In this document: piece by piece, positions 1-10,487 of the stretch
Numbering within the stretch: the stretch's first letter is position 1
Layout of the letters: the number at the start of each line of letters is the position of its first letter
Source: Metellina segmentata
Taxonomy: Eukaryota; Arthropoda; Arachnida; Araneae; Tetragnathidae
NCBI GenBank assembly: GCA_947359465.1
Contig: OX375872.1
Location: 85,182,931-85,246,930 of the forward strand
Direction: 5' to 3'
Length of the DNA: 64,000 bases
Notes under the pieces: model-generated
Databases searched by the model: none
Told to the model about the DNA's origin: nothing
The model's input: only the letters and a program-made list of their open reading frames with translations
Translations under genes and position numbers: made by a program

Positions 1-252
1 AGATAAAAACAAAAATACATCACTTTAAAAAAACATGTATATATTTCGAAATACTTAGAAATATGTAAAAAACTTATAAAATAATAATAAAATACAATAA
101 TTTATTCAGGATTTACTAAATGTTGTTCAAATTTCTAAAGCACTTACAGGGAAAAAAATGGTTGAAAACACAAAGAACTTAAAAATTATAAGTGGTATAT
201 TATGTTATGAAAAACATGCAATAAACTTGTACCAAAGTAATAAAAACATTAG

Positions 253-1686
253 TTACAATTTCGTGTGAAATTTTGTAAAACAGTTTTTGCATAAAGTGGT
301 ATTGCACTTTATACAAAATGTAAGTAGTCTTGATTGGCAATCTTCAAATCGGCAGAGTCTTTGGGCATTTCGCCTGCCTATATTATGATCCTCTCTGTCG
401 TAACGAACATCATCACTAACATCGATTTCTGAGGTTGAGTGGAAGCTGTAAGGGCGACCGTTTAAAACTTTTCTTCCGATCCCCAATTTGAAATATTTCA
501 CGGCAACAGCTCTTCGAAAATCGTCATAGTATTAGATCCTTGAATATTTCTAGACAGGATGCTTGCATTGACTAATGCCATATCAATAATTCGCGTGAAC
601 AAGCACCAATACTATTCTTTACCTCTAATTGCAATGCTGTGCTTTTCTAGCAACCAGTCATGATGGTCTACCCTCCCATATGTTTGTTGTAAGCATTTAT
701 GAAATTTGGATGTGGAATTGTTACTCTTTTTTTTTCTCACGAGACCATTTTTGAACTTTTTACATGCACTCGATGTCATCAAAGTTCGTAGCAACAGTAA
801 CACTTTTGTCATCTCTCCACCAGACTACCGTAATTTCCTTTTTTTCGTCAAATCGAAAATCGTACGTGCCACGTTGTATTTTATCTAACTATTTTCCTCT
901 GCTTCCAACCATTTGGTGTAATTCCGTGTTTTCGTTTACCAGAATACTTTTCGCTTTTCAGTTTTTAGCTTTTTAATTTTTCTCTCAGAAGTTGAAGACA
1001 AATCTGTTTCATCACATTCATCAACTACTGAAAAAAACTTCTATTTTCCCAGTAATATTCTTTATAACTGGAGCATCTAACTTATCTATTTCCTCTTCGT
1101 CCGCCAGTTCATCAACATCAGGTGGTATAGCAATAATATCATCATCAATTTCTATAGAAAATAGATATTTGACAGCATTCTAAACGTTACTGAATATTTT
1201 CCGATTCATTTTTCCAATTTGGAGAAATACAAGAACTAAATTGTCGTACAGCCTGCAATAAGGAGAAAAAAGAACGCTTGAACGCCCAGCGATCTATTTA
1301 TAGTACATTCACATTTCGGCTCAATTTTCTACTAATTAAATTCATTTTGAACAAACACCGCATTATATCGAAATAGCTACATCTATAACGATAATATAAA
1401 ACCCAAAAAAGTTTTACTTACCGTGATCACTTTACTGTTTTCTAGAGAAATGTGAACAAAGAACGAAAAACCGCGTAAAAAAATACTAAGATAAACTTTC
1501 CTCTATCACTGCCAGATAACAATTAAAGCTAACGAGAAAACCACATGACATTTGAACTCGGGAATGTTTATTCTTGCCACGTGTGCAATTCCAATGCTAT
1601 GGAATGAATTGAAGGTCACTTAAAAGCGCGGTACTTGAACTTCGTCTAACGGTCTAAAAATATGCCGCTGGGCGCTAATGGGTTAA
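253..1686 (-). mobile_element. Decayed piggyBac-family transposon
   Basis: Three separated pieces of one piggyBac transposase read on the minus strand. Around 1183-1012 is the acidic N-terminal segment (DDDIIAIPPDVDELADEEE), typical of piggyBac N-termini. At 812-612 is a piece ending YGRVDHHDWLLEKHSIAIRG, matching the family's GGVD..D.....Y.I..RG block. At 501-253 is the C-terminal cysteine-rich domain with C-x4-C, CxxC, CxxC and a final FHT. The frame is broken between them and the catalytic aspartates were not located. The 5' end has a TTAA at 1683-1686 and an inverted-repeat-like end starting CCCATTAGCGCCCAGCGG (minus strand, 1682 downward). The matching 3' terminus was not found and is lost or left of the window. 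The element is inactive. Family assignment is firm; the left boundary is not. Confidence 0.8.
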
Positions 1687-1895
1687 GAAAGGAGACCATT
1701 CAAACTATGCATATTATACTATTCGTATACCAAACTATACAAAAAACTATTCAAAATATAAAATTCGGAGTCTGAAAAACAAGATGGGTTCATGCTGTCT
1801 TGGCCTGGTCATTCTATGTGATTGTCATATTGTGTTGGACTTGAAAAAGTCTATGCTATTTCAGTTAGCATCTGGTTAATTTTTTGTGTTTTCAG

Positions 1896-2115
1896 ATTCC
1901 CAGGTGGTAACAGCAAGTAGCAATGGTCTTGTGGCCAGCATCAACTCTGGAGGTCTTCAAGGGAATGTGGAATTTCTCGACGATCCTAAAGGGACAGCTA
2001 TCAGAGTGTTTCTAAGAGGAGGAACTTACGGCGAGAAGTTCCGATGGAAGATTCACGAATTTCCAGCAGTACCAGGAACTTCACATCCTTGCAGCGATGA
2101 AAAGATAGGAAGAAT
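1896..2115 (+). CDS. Cu-only SOD repeat protein-like, internal exon
   Basis: This is an internal coding exon of a secreted multi-domain protein made of superoxide-dismutase-like repeats. It is bounded by a TTTTCAG acceptor (AG at 1894-1895) and a GTAAGT donor at 2116. It starts with two bases of a split codon and ends with AT, which joins to G at 6652 to give Met, so phases match the next exon. The translation is the first half of an SOD-like domain: beta-strand-like text (NVEFLDDPKG..IRVFLRGG), then FRWKIHEFPA and PCSDEKIGRM. The IHEF motif matches the metal-loop HxHEF of Cu/Zn SOD, but the first His is Lys. The His of GGHxNP is replaced by Met. The Cys in PCS corresponds to the conserved disulfide Cys. 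The 5' exons, including any signal peptide, must lie left of the window. Confidence 0.85.
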
Positions 2116-2213
2116 GTAAGTAGAAAATAATTTTGAAAATAAAATGCGAGAAGGGAAAGAATTTCACATTTTTTGGAATCGCTTTAGATTCAATCCAAAC
2201 ATATTTACGGACC

Positions 2214-2276
2214 AGGGTAGCCCAGTTGGAAGATTAAAGAAGTAGTAATATCAGGCTCGAGTGTTCGAATCCAGCG
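2214..2276 (+). repeat. SINE-A 5' head fragment
   Basis: The fragment begins GGTAGCCCAGTTGGAAG, an A-box-like tRNA segment, and ends with a B-box-like GTGTTCGAATCC. Only the tRNA-like head is present; the body is replaced by the ~410-bp repeat that follows. Confidence 0.6.
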
Positions 2277-2282
2277 ATAGAA

Positions 2283-2543
2283 GACACCCAACCATTGACT
2301 CATTTTCTGACATGAAAGTAGACTGGCGATCTCAGTATTGTTACATTGCCATTCTATAAGAACTGAGAATTCACAAATCTATCCTGTCGTAAGATGTATC
2401 GCCAAACGAGGCGATAAGATGCCAAATCGACCAGCAAATTGAATTTTTACACAGCAAATATTTGGCTAGTTATCGACATGTTGGTCCTAATTTTTGAAGC
2501 TCCTCTCAATAGTAATGCTCAGTCTATTCATATTTCACGTCTA
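2283..2543 (+). repeat. ~410-bp dispersed repeat, 5'-truncated copy
   Basis: Shares a long colinear stretch with 5325-5736 (+) and 59237-59652 (-). Shared blocks include TAGACTGGCGATCTCAGTAT, the ATCTA..CCTGTCGTAAGATG segment, GATGCCAAATCGACCA and a terminal CAATAGTAATGCTCAGTCTA. The first ~150 bp of the unit are missing. The unit is not recognised as a named family. Confidence 0.7.
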
Positions 2544-2548
2544 CAGTT

Positions 2549-2660
2549 AAATCGAGGCTCAGTGGGTATGTTCACTGCGCAAGTTTCGAGTGCTAGGTGG
2601 TGCAGGTTCGATTCCTGTCAAGTGCATTCCTTTCTAGATGTATCTCTCTCTTCTGTGTCC
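2549..2660 (+). repeat. tRNA-like SINE head, second type
   Basis: Contains a perfect Pol III B box, GGTTCGATTCC, at 2605-2615, preceded by an A-box-like GGCTCAGTGGGTATG. A near copy follows the ~410-bp repeat at 5745-5868. It joins directly to the SINE-A copy that starts near 2664, so the two may be one composite unit. It is not a functional tRNA gene: no cloverleaf with paired acceptor arms is evident. Confidence 0.55.
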
Positions 2661-2663
2661 AGT

Positions 2664-2965
2664 CCCGGTTGCCCGATTGGAAGATTAACGGATTTATTAC
2701 CGGAGGGTTGCGAGTTCGAATCAAACAAAAGTCAAAGGGGGGCTGGTGCACGTTAAATCTGCCGTGGCTTCAAATATCCTCACTATGGCGTGGTGTAGAA
2801 TTTTGGAGAGTGGGGTGTCAGTTCTTCTGTGACCTCGTCATCTGACCGTGGTTCAAAATTACGTGGTTTTGTTCTAGGATCTTTCCCTTGGGGATGGATC
2901 TAGAATCGTCGCCAATAGCCCGTCGTATTGATCCAGTGTGACGTTTATCAATTACCTTTATCGTT
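2664..2965 (+). repeat. SINE-A copy, near full length
   Basis: tRNA-derived head (CCGATTGGAAGATTAACGG, then GGTTGCGAGTTCGAATC), body with the diagnostic GCTGGTGCACGTTAAATCTG and CATCTGACCGTGGTTCAAAA, and a 3' end GACGTTTATCAATTACC. This is one of the more complete + strand members. Confidence 0.85.
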
Positions 2966-3197
2966 ACCAAGCATATTTAACTTGAGACATATCAATCTCT
3001 CTTTTGGAACAATACGAGTATTATGTGACAGTGTAAAACAAAATTAAGGTTTATTTTGCGTCTAATGAAATTACATACAAATTTGTTATGACCATAAGAA
3101 GTAAACAGAATGTGGAAAAAGTTTGTTGCGTGTTATTTTATGTGAGAAAGAATAAAAATTGAAAGAAAACAAAATCAGGGTTTCTAATCTATGTCCT

Positions 3198-3419
3198 TTA
3201 AACCTCCTGGGGGTTGTCTCGAAGATGTGTCTCGCCATTAGCAAGACTGACCAGATCTTGATGGACAAGATAGCTCGTCATCAGAAGAAAATTGACTAGA
3301 TCTTGATCTTGTCATCATCAAAAGACCGACAGTATCTTGATGACGAAATATCTCATTACTAGCAAAATTGGTCTGATGTTGATGGACTATATATCTAGTA
3401 GAACAACTTGAAAGGTTAA
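3198..3419 (+). repeat. TTAA-MITE copy
   Basis: Flanked by TTAA at 3198-3201 and 3416-3419. The ends read TTAAACCTCCTGGGGGTTGT and, inverted, TTAACCTTTCAAGTTGTT. The interior repeats GACCAGATCTTGATGGAC, ATCTTGATGACGAAATATC and close variants in alternating orientation. The ends and TTAA target suggest piggyBac-type mobilisation. Confidence 0.75.
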
Positions 3420-3802
3420 GAGACCATTTACAGCGACCATTCTTATAAAGTAACTCCACAAGTAAATAAGCTAAGGACACAGTTTTTAACCGTATGGTAG
3501 AATAAATCGAAAAGTATAATTGTGGTATAACACTTAAAATATGAATAATTTAGTTCTGGAGGAAAAAAACTTTAGAATCGGTTGTCGACTTCGTTTTTAT
3601 AAACTGTAAGAAATTTGTTACAAATTTATTAGGGAAAATGCTAGGCGAAACAATTTTTTATTAATTTTTATTTATTCATCTTTCAGAAATACTGTACAAT
3701 TTGCTCTATTGTAAGAGAATTATATATATAAATGTCATTGAAAGTAAAAATAATTTAGAAGCAGGAATACGAATACAATTATATCATCTCCTAAAAAAAA
3801 TT

Positions 3803-4056
3803 GCGAATCCAACCAGAGACCGTCGTGTACAAAGGGGATGGTGCACGTTAGGTCTGTCGGGGCCTCAAATGTCCTAACGTTGGCGTGGTGTGGAAGTTTA
3901 GAGAGGTGGAGTGCCAACCAGGTGTGACCTCTTGATCTGACCTTGGCTCAAAATTACATGGTGTTGTCCTCGATCCTTCCCTTCGTGGGTTGATCCCGAA
4001 CCGTCTCTGATAACCCATTGTGTGCTTCATTATGACATTAATCAAATACGTACCTA
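3803..4056 (+). repeat. SINE-A copy lacking the head
   Basis: Starts in the AATCCAACCAGAGACCGTCG segment just after the B box and runs through the body to a degraded tail (GACATTAATCAAATACGTAC). Confidence 0.8.
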
Positions 4057-4528
4057 AAATGCGAGTTTAAGAACTAAAAATACAAATTGGTTTTCTTTCA
4101 ATAAATTGAAAACTCTGTAGTCTATAACATGAAATTTCTATTGTTTTCAAAATATATTTAAACACCTAGAAAATGCACGCATTATGAAACATCTTCCATA
4201 TTACATGCATTCCAGGTGTTCTACGTAGCATACACATATCCAAAAATGCATGCCTGTTTAAAGAAAATTAAATTTAATAGAATACTAGTATTGAACATTC
4301 ACAAACATATTTTATGATAAAATTGGTAAAACAAATTTTTGAACTTATTTCTTTAATAATTGCTCCAAATTCACATTCGGAAACTTCGAAATATTAAAAT
4401 ACTTTTATTTGAAAAGATTCTCCACTGACGGTTGAAACAAAATATGGGTGTCTTCCTCCAACAACCTAGAATGATTTTATTCAAATTTGGATAGATTTTG
4501 ATAAAGATATGTTATACTGCAATATGAT

Positions 4529-4562
4529 AAATACGGCAATATATTGACATATTGCCGTATTT
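4529..4562. repeat. Perfect 14-bp hairpin
   Basis: Arms AAATACGGCAATAT (4529-4542) and ATATTGCCGTATTT (4549-4562) pair perfectly around a 6-nt loop. It lies in the SOD-repeat intron and is not part of any repeat family seen here. Confidence 0.8.
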
Positions 4563-5079
4563 TATGTTATATGCTATTCCATATAAGTGCACATCCTACT
4601 TATTTCAATAGAGATTCCATGCAAATGTATAACAGTAATGCGACAATAACCACTGAATTACATTTCGTTGAATGTCAACACTAACTGTAGAAATCGCTCT
4701 TTGGTCGTAACTAAAACAACAAAATAATAAATAAATATTGCAGATTTTTGTTGAATATTAACGATTTTCACGTGACTCAAGCTTATGATCGTATTCACAG
4801 AATGAATCTCTTTTACAGTGAGTCTTGAAAAAAGAGCAATAAAAGTTTTCCCACGCTCTTTTCAGTTTAAGACACGTGAATATTTGAATATACGAGCATG
4901 TGAATACTTGAAATAACTTTCGTTTTTATTATGAACATTTAATTTCAGGTCGTACTTTTACTTAAAAAAAACCTGTTTATTACCATTAACATTTAAAGTC
5001 ATAAACAAGTTTGCAGTCGAACCAAATTTTATTTAATAAGATAATATCCGAAACGAATTTTAGATTTTACGTGGGTAGG

Positions 5080-5320
5080 CATGTATGTAATAGAATGTCG
5101 CTCCTGAGCAACCCAACAGGCTTTTGGTGACGTTCAGGATCAATTCCAAAGGGAAAGTTCAAAAGACAGCACCTCGTAATTTTGTACCACGGTCAGATGA
5201 CGAGGTCAGCACCTGAGCTGGCACTTCATTCTCCAAACAGCTACACCACGCCAATGTGAGGATATTTGTGGCCACGACAGATTTAAAGAGCACCACCCAC
5301 GGTCTTGGGTTAGACCCAAA
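5080..5320 (-). repeat. SINE-A copy, tail to mid body
   Basis: Reading the minus strand, the body (AGACCGTGGGTGGTGCTC...) runs to the 3' end around 5080-5120, where the + strand shows GTGGGTAGGCATG, a degraded (GGTA)n tail. The head is missing and the copy abuts the ~410-bp repeat at 5325. Confidence 0.8.
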
Positions 5321-5324
5321 GAGC

Positions 5325-5736
5325 TAATATAAAAGTAGTGTGAGCAATGGTAACATTTTTTTTTTATGTCCAGTGTCAAGTGACCAAAACTAGTAGTAAA
5401 GAGTTCTGAGACTACCTTTTGTCTGAAGGGTGGAGATGAAGATTCATCATCTGATTGGTCCAAGAGACGGTAAAAGACATCTATCAATTAACTTATCAAC
5501 TGACATAGAAGTAGACTGGAGATCTCAGTATTTATGTGTTGCCATTCTATCGAAATGAGAATTCACGTATCTACCCATTCAAAAGATGTTGTACAGCCAA
5601 ACGTGGTGATAACTAAATCGGTCAACTAAGTGAGTTTTTCACAAAGCAAACATTTGACTACTAGTCGACATGCTGGTCCCAATTCTTGAAGCTCCTCTCA
5701 ATAGCAATGCTCAGTCTATTTACATTTCACGTCTAT
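5325..5736 (+). repeat. ~410-bp dispersed repeat, full-length copy
   Basis: Starts TAATATAAAAGTAGTGTGAG and ends with CAATGCTCAGTCTATTTAC. The first ~25 bp and last ~25 bp are imperfect inverted repeats (AGACTGAGCA-type core at both ends), so this may be a small DNA transposon. It matches 59237-59652 (minus) over its whole length and 2283-2543 over the 3' two thirds. Confidence 0.75.
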
Positions 5737-5744
5737 GTTTGGAT

Positions 5745-5868
5745 TGGGGCCGTAGTGGTTCAGTGTCCATGCACACTGCTCAAGCAAGCTTCTAGTTGTA
5801 AGCGGTACAGTTTCGGTTCCTGCCAGGTACATTCTTTCCTGGGTGTATTTCTCACTTCTGTGTCCGGG
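5745..5868 (+). repeat. tRNA-like SINE head, second type
   Basis: Begins TGGGGCCGTAGTGGTTCAGT and contains a degraded B box (TTTCGGTTCCTGCCAGG). It occupies the same position relative to the ~410-bp repeat as the 2549-2660 copy, and SINE-A sequence follows it. Confidence 0.55.
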
Positions 5869-6000
5869 CCCGGTAACCAGGTTGGAATATTAACGGATTT
5901 ATACTGTGGCCTCAATGGTCACGTTGGCATGAAGTGTAAGTGTTTGGAGAGTTGGGAGTCAACTCAAGTGTTGCCTTGTTATCTAACGCCTTGTCATGTA
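5868..6000 (+). repeat. SINE-A fragment, head and internal body piece
   Basis: The head CCCGGTAACCAGGTTGGAA jumps to a body piece (GGCCTCAATGGTCACGTTGGC ... AACTCAAGTGTTGCCTTG). The intervening ~90 bp are deleted. It is followed at once by a second SINE-A. Confidence 0.7.
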
Positions 6001-6017
6001 ATGAGATATCATTTCAT

Positions 6018-6322
6018 GATAAGCCCAGTTGGAAGAGCAAATTATTATCAACCGGAGGGTTGCGTGCTCGAAACTCAGTCCAGCCAAAGACCGTCTTCGG
6101 GGCTGGTGCACGATAATTCTGTCGTGGCATAAAATGTCCTCACGTTGGCAGGATGTGGAAGTTTGGGGAATGGGGTGCCAGCTCAGGTGTTGCCTCGTCA
6201 TCTAACCGTGGTTCAAAATCAAGTGGTGTTGTCTTCTGATCTCTCCCTTAGTGTTTGATCCCGGACCGTTACAAATAGTCCATTGTGTTGCTCCAGATCG
6301 ACGTTAATTAAAATACTTATCT
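6018..6322 (+). repeat. SINE-A copy, near full length
   Basis: Head AAGCCCAGTTGGAAGAGC, B-box region GGTTGCGTGCTCGAAACTC, body with GGGGCTGGTGCACG, and 3' end GATCGACGTTAATTAAAATA followed by a CTTATCTACC-type tail. Confidence 0.85.
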
Positions 6323-6390
6323 ACCTCTCTTCTATGTCGGGAATACTTTCATTGTGCGTATGTTTACTTATTCGTATTGTATGTGTTGTG

Positions 6391-6443
6391 CCTGACTGAG
6401 ATGCAGCCCTTGCATCATAAATCCCCGAAACAACCAACCATGG
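6391..6443 (+). repeat. 3' end of an AACC-tailed retroposon
   Basis: TTGCATCATAAATCCCCGAA then ACAACCAACC. The same 3' end occurs at 13079-13106 (+) and, inverted, at 16352-16377, where it terminates an insertion with a 13-bp target duplication. Confidence 0.6.
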
Positions 6444-6454
6444 TTCAATCAAGT

Positions 6455-6512
6455 TTCGAACTATCAACCTTTGGTTCTAATCCGCTACTCTTCCAGCTGG
6501 TCTACCACTGCT
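6455..6512 (-). repeat. SINE-A 5' head fragment
   Basis: On the minus strand the fragment reads from GGTAGACCAGCTGGAAGAGT through CGGATTAGAACCAAAGGTTG to a degraded B box. Only the tRNA-like head survives, 140 bp upstream of the SOD-repeat exon. Confidence 0.65.
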
Positions 6513-6651
6513 CTTAAATTTTTGAGTAAATTGATAATAATTTCTAAAACATTATGTGAATAAATGTATACTATAATAATTGCTACATAATAGTATACTA
6601 TATAATGATTTTTACTATTGCAAAATATTAAATCTGATTTATTTTTTATAG

Positions 6652-8221
6652 GTACGTGGATTTCACCGAGCCTCATGGACCCATAATAGTTGGTCAAGAT
6701 ATGGTTTTACTTTCAAATTTGAAACTTATTGGAAATGCTTCTATATTGGGCCGTACACTGGTACTTCGAAGTCCCGAAACTGGACGAATCTCATGCGCTG
6801 TCATACAACCTACTTCAAGAATACGAACATATCAAGCCAGACTATCTACTCCCTTAGGTGGCACTGTTGTTGTACGACAAAGTGGCTTTGGAACTGGCAT
6901 TTTATCTCAGCTGTGGTATGTCAATGGTACTAGGCGGGATTCCATTCATCGCTGGGCTATATTGCAGACACTGAACGGACCAACTGAATCAGCTTCTATT
7001 GCTTATCAAAATGAGGTTACCCGTTGTACAAACATGCAGGCTACTCCATTGTTCCATATTTCAGAAACCGTTGGGTACGCTGCTGTTGGTAGGGAACCGA
7101 ATTCCATCACTGGACGCACCTATCACACAGTTGCTTCAGCTCCTGTTTTAGAAATGATTCAGAACAGCTTGTACATCGTTATTTACTCAGATGTCGATCC
7201 TTCGGAAGTACTAGCTTGTGGGCGACTGATTCCCATTGAGCCTAGACAAGCCATGGCTAAATTTGATTCGGAAGTAGCAGGGGAAATATCATTTCGTCAG
7301 GAATCAGCGTTCGATCCTACGTTAGTCACGATTAACTTAAATGGTCTTAACAATAAGGCTTATAGTTACGGAATCGATGAATTACCGCTCATCTTCCGAG
7401 GGGATAAGGCAGAAGTATGCCCTAATGTTAAGACAGTTATCTATAATCCCTTAAAGAAATCGTCCGATTCTGTCCCGGAGCCAAATAAGGGCAGTGCTGA
7501 CCAATACGCCATTGGCGACTTGAGTGGTAAATATGGGCCACTGCAAGAACGCGAAAAGCATTTCCAGCAAGTTTACGATCCTCAACTTTCCTTGTTTGGT
7601 GTAAATAGCGTCGTAGGTCGAGCAATCGTTGTATATTACCCAGATGGACGACCACTTGCTTGTGCTAATATTGAGCTCTCGGGCAGAAGAGTTGTAACGG
7701 CTTTTGCTACATTTGACTTTCCCCTACAAGGACAACTCATTTTACGACAGGACCGTGACGATCCATCTGCAGATACTTCAGTGTATTTGGAGTTATCTTA
7801 CCCCTCAGGGGCTTCACACACAAAGACCTACCATCATCCATGGCATGTAAATGATCGAGCAATTCCAACAGGTCAAAGGTTCAGCTTGAGTGGAATAGAT
7901 TGTCTACAAGCCGGATCCGTTTACAACCCCTACAATGTCAGTGTTGATGGCTTCTATTACAGCCACTGTTCTGGATTATCTTATCAGAGGTGCCAAATCG
8001 GAGACTTTTCAGGGAAACTGCGATACCTGGATATACCTCCTTTTGGTGTACAGGGAAATAAGCAGCAGATAGCTCGATACTATTTTACAGATCCCTCATT
8101 ACCTCTGGCAGGACCTACCAGCGTCATAGGTAGATCTGTTGTTATTAATGAACCGGATTTTGGAGAAGGTCGTTTAGCGTGTGCCAACATTTTTGAACAT
8201 TACAGCGATTACGGAAAGTAA
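6652..8221 (+). CDS. Cu-only SOD repeat protein-like, terminal exon
   Basis: This large 3' terminal exon (acceptor TTTTTATAG, stop TAA at 8219-8221) adds 522 residues, making about 596 in the visible part. It completes the SOD-like domain begun upstream and adds three more. Landmarks are LGRTLVL..GRISCAVI, then EVLACGRLIPIE, then IGDLSGKYGPL with VVGRAIVVYYPDGRPLACANI, and finally IGDFSGKL with VIGRSVVINEP..GRLACANI near the C-terminus. The GR.(L/V)AC.xI ends match SOD's active-site Arg and disulfide Cys. The final Cu-ligand His of GRTLVVHE is Arg, Tyr or Asn in these repeats, and HxH becomes YGID or HVN. The family is the animal Cu-only SOD repeat proteins, related to Drosophila Rsod-like proteins. 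An extracellular, probably non-catalytic role is inferred. AATAAA candidates for polyadenylation lie near 8385 and 8730. Confidence 0.85.
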
Positions 8222-10487
8222 AACTTAGGAAGGTTCCTTTATTGAAATAGATAGAGAAGTCAAGAAAATATGCTTCAGGATTTGCATTCTGAGGGGATAT
8301 CACGCAACAATTTTCACGATCCGTAATGCTCCGTGTTCCATCTGAGATGATGTAAGGACTAACTTCTCAGTACATTATACAAAGAATAAATCATCTACCA
8401 CTTCATCAGAACAAAATGTTTAAACATCGATTCACTATGGTTCGAGTCCTAAGGACGCATTTAAGTGTCAAAGCGGAAACAATGATGTTTGAATCATATG
8501 TATGAGGTGCTATTCATGTGGAACGTGTAATATTTCTGAGGTAGACCTTGTATAAATATTTGAAACATCTTTTGTCTTGTGTAATATTTATTGATCTCTA
8601 CTCATTTTAACTTTGTATCATACCTAGAGTTTTTTCCATTCTTTCATCAATTTGCTTACTGAAACCAGTATGTTAATTAGGCAATAAGTAACCAATATAC
8701 ATTGACTGCATTCAAATAGATTCATCAAGAATAAATAATATGTATATACCTTTCATATATACTCAAGAGACCTTATTATATTTTATGTTACCTCCTAAAA
8801 TTTTACATACATTAATGTATAAAATAGTCTTTGAAAGTAAATAAAATTTAACGTATTATTTTTTAACATAAACATTTATTAAAAAGTCAACTTTTTTTTA
8901 AATATTATGACACTATAGACATAGGGCTTATTTATATTTGAATTACATAATACTTTTGTAGCCATACATTTAATAAGCTAGAAATACTTATATTTAAAAA
9001 CTTCATTGCATAAAGTCATAGTCATCGAACTTAACCGACGTTAACGCAAACTGTACCAACGAAAATTCTTTTTAGTTAAATAAACGTTGAAATGAGTGTA
9101 ATTACTGGTAACATTATGCAGATAATCTAACAACACATAATAATATGTTGGACAAATCAATAATTAAAAATCTGTTACAATATCGAGAAAACGTATCCGT
9201 GCAAAATATATGTTATCAAAATTTGTTTTCATTACAAGGATGTGTCAATTTTTTTTTTTTCATAGAAAAATGCTAAGACTAAATTTAACATAATTGAAAT
9301 TACGTTGAAATAAGTTTTACTTCTAAGAAAGCTTACAGAAATATGTATCAAAATAGTAAACTTCGAAGTATGCTCATTCCTGTATATTTGCTTAATTACA
9401 GCACAAACTGTAAGACATACAATTCAATAATGAAGTTATTTTGAGACCATAAAATAATTTATAATTAGTAAGCACGAAAACGCGTCACGAATTTTTGATT
9501 TATTGAGGATTCAAAGGAAATAAAAATAATGTTGCAGAAACGAACGCTTATTAACTGAAAGGGAAAATATCCTATTAACTAACCAAAGAGCAATTCTCAA
9601 ATGTTTAATAAATACCTTATTAATATTTTTGTACCTTTATTTCATATTTTATTATATTCGTATCCTCATGATGCTACTATTCGAAAATTCGTTACCCTCT
9701 CAAGTACGAAAATACGTTTAACTTCAAACAATGTGTGAATAGTAAAAGTTTAACCGTTATAATTAATAAGGATTAATTTTTGATGATTAAAATGGGGCTA
9801 TTTATAAAAACTTCTTATTTAGATTAAGTATACACACAACCACTGAAATTCAAAACGAATAATACCACAGATGAAAGAGAATTAAAATACCTGAAATTAT
9901 CTATATACATATATAGAATACCCTAGCAGCAAAATATTACCATTGAAAAATATATCTTATACACTTGAAGATTGGGATCCTTAAAATACATTCTATAATT
10001 GTAAAATAATAATCGCTTCAATCTCTCAAGATGCTCTGTAATTAAGAAAAATTACTTTATTTCTTACGTACCTTTACTTCCAGAAATGAAAGATTAAGAC
10101 AGTAAAATTTTCGCGTTTAAAGGGGTGTGTGTGTCATATAAATCTTACTGGGGATGTTTCATACGTTAACACCGAATGTATTCCAAAGTATTGGAATGCA
10201 CAAGTAATATACAATATGTATAATAAAATATAAGTCATCATAGTTTGTTACAGTAAAAGTAACTCGAAATTTAAAATTTTATGCTGCACACCACAACCTG
10301 GATTGCAGATAAAAATATTACGAAGTGAAGAACATCCAAATGACAATATTGGAACACACAAAGTAATGAATTTAAATTAAGAAACGTTATTATTGACTCA
10401 TTATATATATATACGACAACTATCTACACGATATTTCAGGACCATCAAATGGAGACAAGCGGATCTATAATTCGGAGATAAAGGAGT
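8222..10487. other. AT-rich intergenic stretch
   Basis: Holds the 3' UTR and polyadenylation region of the SOD-repeat gene (AATAAA near 8385, 8730 and 8840), then very AT-rich sequence with no recognised gene or repeat. On present evidence the SOD-repeat gene and Nkx6 are convergent across 8.2-19.8 kb. Confidence 0.6.

Larger units (their letters stand above)
2116..6651 (+). other. Intron of the SOD-repeat gene, filled with repeats
   Basis: A 4.5-kb intron with GT at 2116 and AG at 6650-6651 (TTTTTATAG). It holds SINE-A copies in both directions, two copies of the ~410-bp repeat, two tRNA-like heads, one TTAA-MITE and a perfect hairpin at 4529-4562. No other coding exon was recognised in it. 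An additional small exon cannot be excluded, but the flanking exons already join in phase across an SOD-like domain. Confidence 0.8.

Noticed and set aside
2600..2625. Functional tRNA gene suggested by a perfect B box
   Set aside because: No paired acceptor or anticodon stems; it is the head of a SINE-like repeat with a second copy at 5745.
2439..2845. Open frames of 82-105 codons in the SOD-repeat intron
   Set aside because: They run through the ~410-bp repeat, a tRNA-like head and SINE-A and are explained by repeat sequence.
5686..6132. 148-codon open frame
   Set aside because: It consists of the ~410-bp repeat end, a tRNA-like head and two SINE-A pieces; no protein domain.
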